DNA of 64,000 bases from Rugamonas sp. A1-17. Lineage in GTDB: Bacteria > Pseudomonadota > Gammaproteobacteria > Burkholderiales > Burkholderiaceae_D. How positions within the stretch are numbered: position 1 is the first letter of the stretch; every line of letters starts with the position of its first letter. Below the pieces are notes generated by a model. It worked only from the letters and a program-made list of their open reading frames with translations. It was not told where the DNA came from and did no database searches. Location of the stretch: positions 62,001 to 126,000 of the forward strand of contig JAJLPB010000007.1 of NCBI GenBank assembly GCA_025548565.1, in the 5' to 3' direction. Shown in pieces: positions 61,127 to 64,000 of the stretch. A program made the position numbers and the translations under genes.

Positions 61127-63199
61127 TCAGGCGATATTGTCCGCGCCCGGTGCGCCGAACAGCTGCTGTTTGAGGTGATGCAGCTGGTCGCGCACCTGCG
61201 CGGCTTTTTCGAACTCCAGGTTCTTGGCGTGATCGAGCATGGCCTTCTCCAGGCGCTTGATCTCCTTGCTGATCTGCTTCTCGCTCATGGATTCGTACTT
61301 GGCCGTCTCCTGCGCCACCTGCAGCTCTTCCTTCGCGTCCTGCGGGCTGTAGACGCCGTCGATCATGTCGCGGATCTGCTTATGCACGCCGCGCGGCACG
61401 ATGCCGTTGGCGGTGTTGAAGGCGATCTGCTTGGCGCGGCGGCGTTCCGTCTCGCCGATGGCGCGCTCCATCGAATCGGTCATGCGGTCCGCGTACAGCA
61501 GCGCCACGCCGTTCAGGTTACGCGCGGCGCGGCCGATGGTCTGGATCAGCGAGCGCTCGGAACGCAGGAAGCCTTCCTTGTCGGCGTCCAGGATGGCCAC
61601 CAGCGACACCTCCGGCAAGTCCAGGCCCTCGCGCAGCAGGTTGATCCCCACCAGCACGTCGAAGGTGCCGATGCGCAGGTCGCGCAGCAGCTCGACCCGT
61701 TCCACCGTCTCGATATCGCTGTGCAGGTAGCGCACCTTGATGCCATGGTCGCTCAGGTATTCGGTCAGTTGCTCGGACATGCGCTTGGTCAGCGTGGTCA
61801 CCAGCACGCGCTCGTTCTTGGCGACGCGCAGCGTGATCTCGGACATCAGGTCGTCCACCTGCGAGCTGGCCGGACGCACGATGATCTGCGGGTCCACCAG
61901 GCCGGTGGGGCGCACCACCTGCTCGACCACCTGGTCGGCATGGGTCTTCTCGTATTCGGCCGGCGTGGCGGAGACGAATACCGTCTGCCGCATCTTCTGC
62001 TCGAACTCTTCAAACTTCAGCGGGCGGTTGTCCAGCGCGGACGGCAGGCGGAAGCCGTAGTCCACCAGGTTGGTCTTGCGCGAGCGGTCGCCGTTGTACA
62101 TGGCGCTCAACTGGCCGATCAGCACGTGCGACTCGTCGAGGAACATCAGCGCGTCCTTGGGCAGGTAGTCGACCAGCGTTGGCGGCGGTTCGCCGGGCAG
62201 GGCGCCGCTCAGGTGGCGCGAGTAGTTCTCGATGCCCTTGGTGAAGCCGATTTCGGCCATCATCTCCAGGTCGAAGCGGGTCCGCTGCTCCAGGCGCTGT
62301 TCTTCCACCAGCTTGCTCTCCTTGCGGAAGAACTCCAGCCGCTCGCGCAGTTCCAGCTTGATGGTCTCGATCGCGCGCAGCACGGTCGAACGCGGCGTGA
62401 CGTAGTGCGAACCGGGATACACGGTGAAGCGCGGGATCTTCTGCTTGACGCGGCCGGTCAGCGGATCGAACAGCTGGATCGATTCCAGCTCGTCGTCGAA
62501 CAGGTCCAGGCGCACCGCCAGCTCCGCATTCTCCGCCGGGAAGATGTCGAGCGTGTCGCCGCGCACGCGGAAGGTGCCGCGGCCGAAGTCCACTTCGTTG
62601 CGGGTGTACTGCATCTGGATCAGGCGCGCGATGATGTCGCGCTGCGAGACGCGGTCCTTGGCGCGCAGCGTCAAAATCATCTGGTGGTATTCGGTCGGGT
62701 TACCGATACCGTAGATCGCCGACACGGTGGCGACGATGATGACGTCGCGCCGCTCCATCAGCGACTTGGTGCAGGACAGGCGCATCTGCTCGATGTGCTC
62801 ATTGATGGACGAATCCTTTTCGATGAACAGGTCGCGCTGCGGCACGTAGGCTTCCGGCTGGTAGTAGTCGTAGTAGGAGACGAAGTATTCGACCGCGTTC
62901 TCCGGGAAGAACTCGCGGAACTCCGAATACAGCTGCGCGGCCAGCGTCTTGTTCGGCGCGAAGACGATGGCGGGGCGGCCCTTGCGGGCGATCACGTTGG
63001 CCATCGTGTAGGTCTTGCCGGAGCCGGTCACGCCGAGCAGGGTCTGGAAGAACAGGCCGTCGTCGATGCCCTCGCACAGCTGGTCGATCGCGGTGGGCTG
63101 GTCGCCGGCCGGCGGGAAAGGTTGGTGCAGCTTGAACGGCGAGTCCGGGAAGGTCACAACCGTTGCGTTTGGGGTGTCTGTTACGGGTAAATCAGCCAT
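61127..63199 (-). CDS. uvrB: Excinuclease ABC subunit UvrB
   Basis: DNA damage-verification helicase of nucleotide excision repair (690 residues). Walker A is GVTGSGKTYT (K62 in GKT), the beta-hairpin FVSYYDYYQPEAYVP, the DEAD-like DESHVLIGQ, and the helicase motif QTIGRAARN. A C-terminal UVR domain binds UvrC (KRLEKAMLDHAKNLEFEKAA). No LexA-type box is visible in the 113-bp gap to the next gene. Length is as expected. Confidence 0.97.
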   Translation of the reverse strand: MADLPVTDTPNATVVTFPDSPFKLHQPFPPAGDQPTAIDQLCEGIDDGLFFQTLLGVTGSGKTYTMANVIARKGRPAIVFAPNKTLAAQLYSEFREFFPENAVEYFVSYYDYYQPEAYVPQRDLFIEKDSSINEHIEQMRLSCTKSLMERRDVIIVATVSAIYGIGNPTEYHQMILTLRAKDRVSQRDIIARLIQMQYTRNEVDFGRGTFRVRGDTLDIFPAENAELAVRLDLFDDELESIQLFDPLTGRVKQKIPRFTVYPGSHYVTPRSTVLRAIETIKLELRERLEFFRKESKLVEEQRLEQRTRFDLEMMAEIGFTKGIENYSRHLSGALPGEPPPTLVDYLPKDALMFLDESHVLIGQLSAMYNGDRSRKTNLVDYGFRLPSALDNRPLKFEEFEQKMRQTVFVSATPAEYEKTHADQVVEQVVRPTGLVDPQIIVRPASSQVDDLMSEITLRVAKNERVLVTTLTKRMSEQLTEYLSDHGIKVRYLHSDIETVERVELLRDLRIGTFDVLVGINLLREGLDLPEVSLVAILDADKEGFLRSERSLIQTIGRAARNLNGVALLYADRMTDSMERAIGETERRRAKQIAFNTANGIVPRGVHKQIRDMIDGVYSPQDAKEELQVAQETAKYESMSEKQISKEIKRLEKAMLDHAKNLEFEKAAQVRDQLHHLKQQLFGAPGADNIA

Positions 63200-63312
63200 C
63201 TTGTCCGACCTTTGTTAAAATAATGGCCTGCCAGCGGCCTGAAGCAGTTTTTCGTGGGGCGCTGTCTACCTTCAACCGCTGCGTACCGCTTCCAATCGAA
63301 TCCAATCTTATC

Positions 63313-64000
63313 ATGACGAATCCTAGCTTGTTCAGCGCCATCGACATGGCACCACGCGACCCTATCCTGGGCATTACCGAAGCCTTTAACGCCGACCAGA
63401 ATCCGGCCAAAATCAATCTGGGCGTAGGCGTCTATTATGACGACAATGGCAAAGTGCCGCTGCTGTCGTGCGTGCAGAAAGCGGAGGAAATCCTGATCGC
63501 CACGCCGGCCCCGCGCACCTACCTGCCGATCGAAGGCCTGGCCGCCTACGACAAAGCGGTGCAGGAACTGGTATTTGGCGCCGACAGCGCCGTCATTCAA
63601 GAGAAGCGCGCCGTCACCGTGCAGGCCATCGGCGGCACCGGCGCACTGAAGATCGGCGCCGACTTCCTGAAGCGCTTCTCGCCGGATTCGCAGGTCTACA
63701 TCAGCGATCCTAGCTGGGAGAACCACCGCGCGCTGTTCGAAAGCGCCGGCTTCACGGTCAATAACTACACCTACTACGATGCGGCTACCCACGGCGTGAA
63801 CTTCGCCGGCATGCTGGCCGACCTGAAGGCCATGCCGCGCGGCTCCATCGTGCTGCTGCACGCCTGCTGCCACAACCCGACCGGCGCCGACCTGACCTCG
63901 GCCCAGTGGGATGAGATCATCGCCGTGGTGACCAACGGCGGCCTGGTGCCGTTCCTGGACATGGCTTATCAGGGCTTCGGCGCCGGTATCGCCGAAGACG
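63313..64000 (+). CDS. Aspartate/aromatic aminotransferase, N-terminal part
   Basis: The first 229 residues of a class I PLP aminotransferase, cut by the window end. Landmarks of the AspC/TyrB group are MAPRDPILGITEAFNAD, INLGVGVYYDD, YLPIEGLAAYDKAVQEL, QAIGGTGALKIGADFL, ISDPSWENH and HACCHNPTGADLT. The PLP-binding lysine lies beyond the edge. Divergent from uvrB. Whether it is AspC or TyrB cannot be told from this half. Confidence 0.93.
   Translation, partial: MTNPSLFSAIDMAPRDPILGITEAFNADQNPAKINLGVGVYYDDNGKVPLLSCVQKAEEILIATPAPRTYLPIEGLAAYDKAVQELVFGADSAVIQEKRAVTVQAIGGTGALKIGADFLKRFSPDSQVYISDPSWENHRALFESAGFTVNNYTYYDAATHGVNFAGMLADLKAMPRGSIVLLHACCHNPTGADLTSAQWDEIIAVVTNGGLVPFLDMAYQGFGAGIAED

Noticed and set aside
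63200..63312. LexA (SOS) box upstream of uvrB
   Set aside because: No CTG-N10-CAG pattern is present at a useful position between uvrB and the aminotransferase gene.

Overview
The window is a stretch of chromosome from a GC-rich betaproteobacterium. Gene content, gene order and three PEP-CTERM proteins point to Burkholderiales, most likely Oxalobacteraceae (Massilia/Duganella/Janthinobacterium type); this placement is inferred from protein recognition, not from a search. About 53 protein genes are supported, two cut by the window edges. I see no rRNA, tRNA, CRISPR array, insertion sequence or prophage.

Layout. 1-4.6 kb: end of the 2-oxoglutarate dehydrogenase operon (sucA, sucB, a small SHOCT/PspC membrane protein, lpdA), closed by a terminator. 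4.6-10.9 kb: zapE, an Ala/Lys-rich exported protein, a PP2C phosphatase, a YdcH-like protein, an Fe-S DinG/YoaA-type helicase and a quinone oxidoreductase, with two REP-like hairpin clusters. 11.1-13.7 kb: a two-gene cassette, a TIR-domain protein followed by a KGGTGRT-type P-loop ATPase fused to TPRs. This is the strongest candidate for a little-described conflict or defence system. 13.7-18.7 kb: surE-pcm-nlpD-rpoS and rlmD. 18.8-37.3 kb: a Bax-inhibitor-1 family membrane protein, then a housekeeping series (ndk, rlmN, pilF, a rodZ-like gene, ispG, hisS, yfgM-like, bamB, der, hfq, hflX, hflK, hflC, hisZ, purA, a phosphoribosyltransferase), interrupted by one PEP-CTERM gene on the other strand. 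37.4-41.1 kb: two tandem paralogous PEP-CTERM genes, a MarC-family membrane protein and an S41-type peptidase.

41.1-59.2 kb is an 18-kb carbohydrate-utilisation locus read in one direction with overlapping or nearly touching genes: LacI regulator, TonB-dependent receptor, GH144-like endo-glucanase, ABC binding protein, two permeases, a large secreted (alpha/alpha)6 enzyme of unassigned family, GH1 beta-glucosidase, GH94 phosphorylase and ABC ATPase. Two perfect 16-bp palindromes plus one degenerate copy precede lacI. The GH144 plus GH94 pairing suggests beta-1,2-glucan (sophoro-oligosaccharide) as substrate. In this model the polymer is cut outside or in the periplasm, imported through the receptor and ABC transporter, and phosphorolysed in the cytosol.

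59.2-64 kb: an SdpR-type repressor with promoter and tandem operators, an SdpI-like membrane protein, an alpha/beta hydrolase, uvrB on the minus strand, and the start of an aspartate/aromatic aminotransferase gene cut by the window end.
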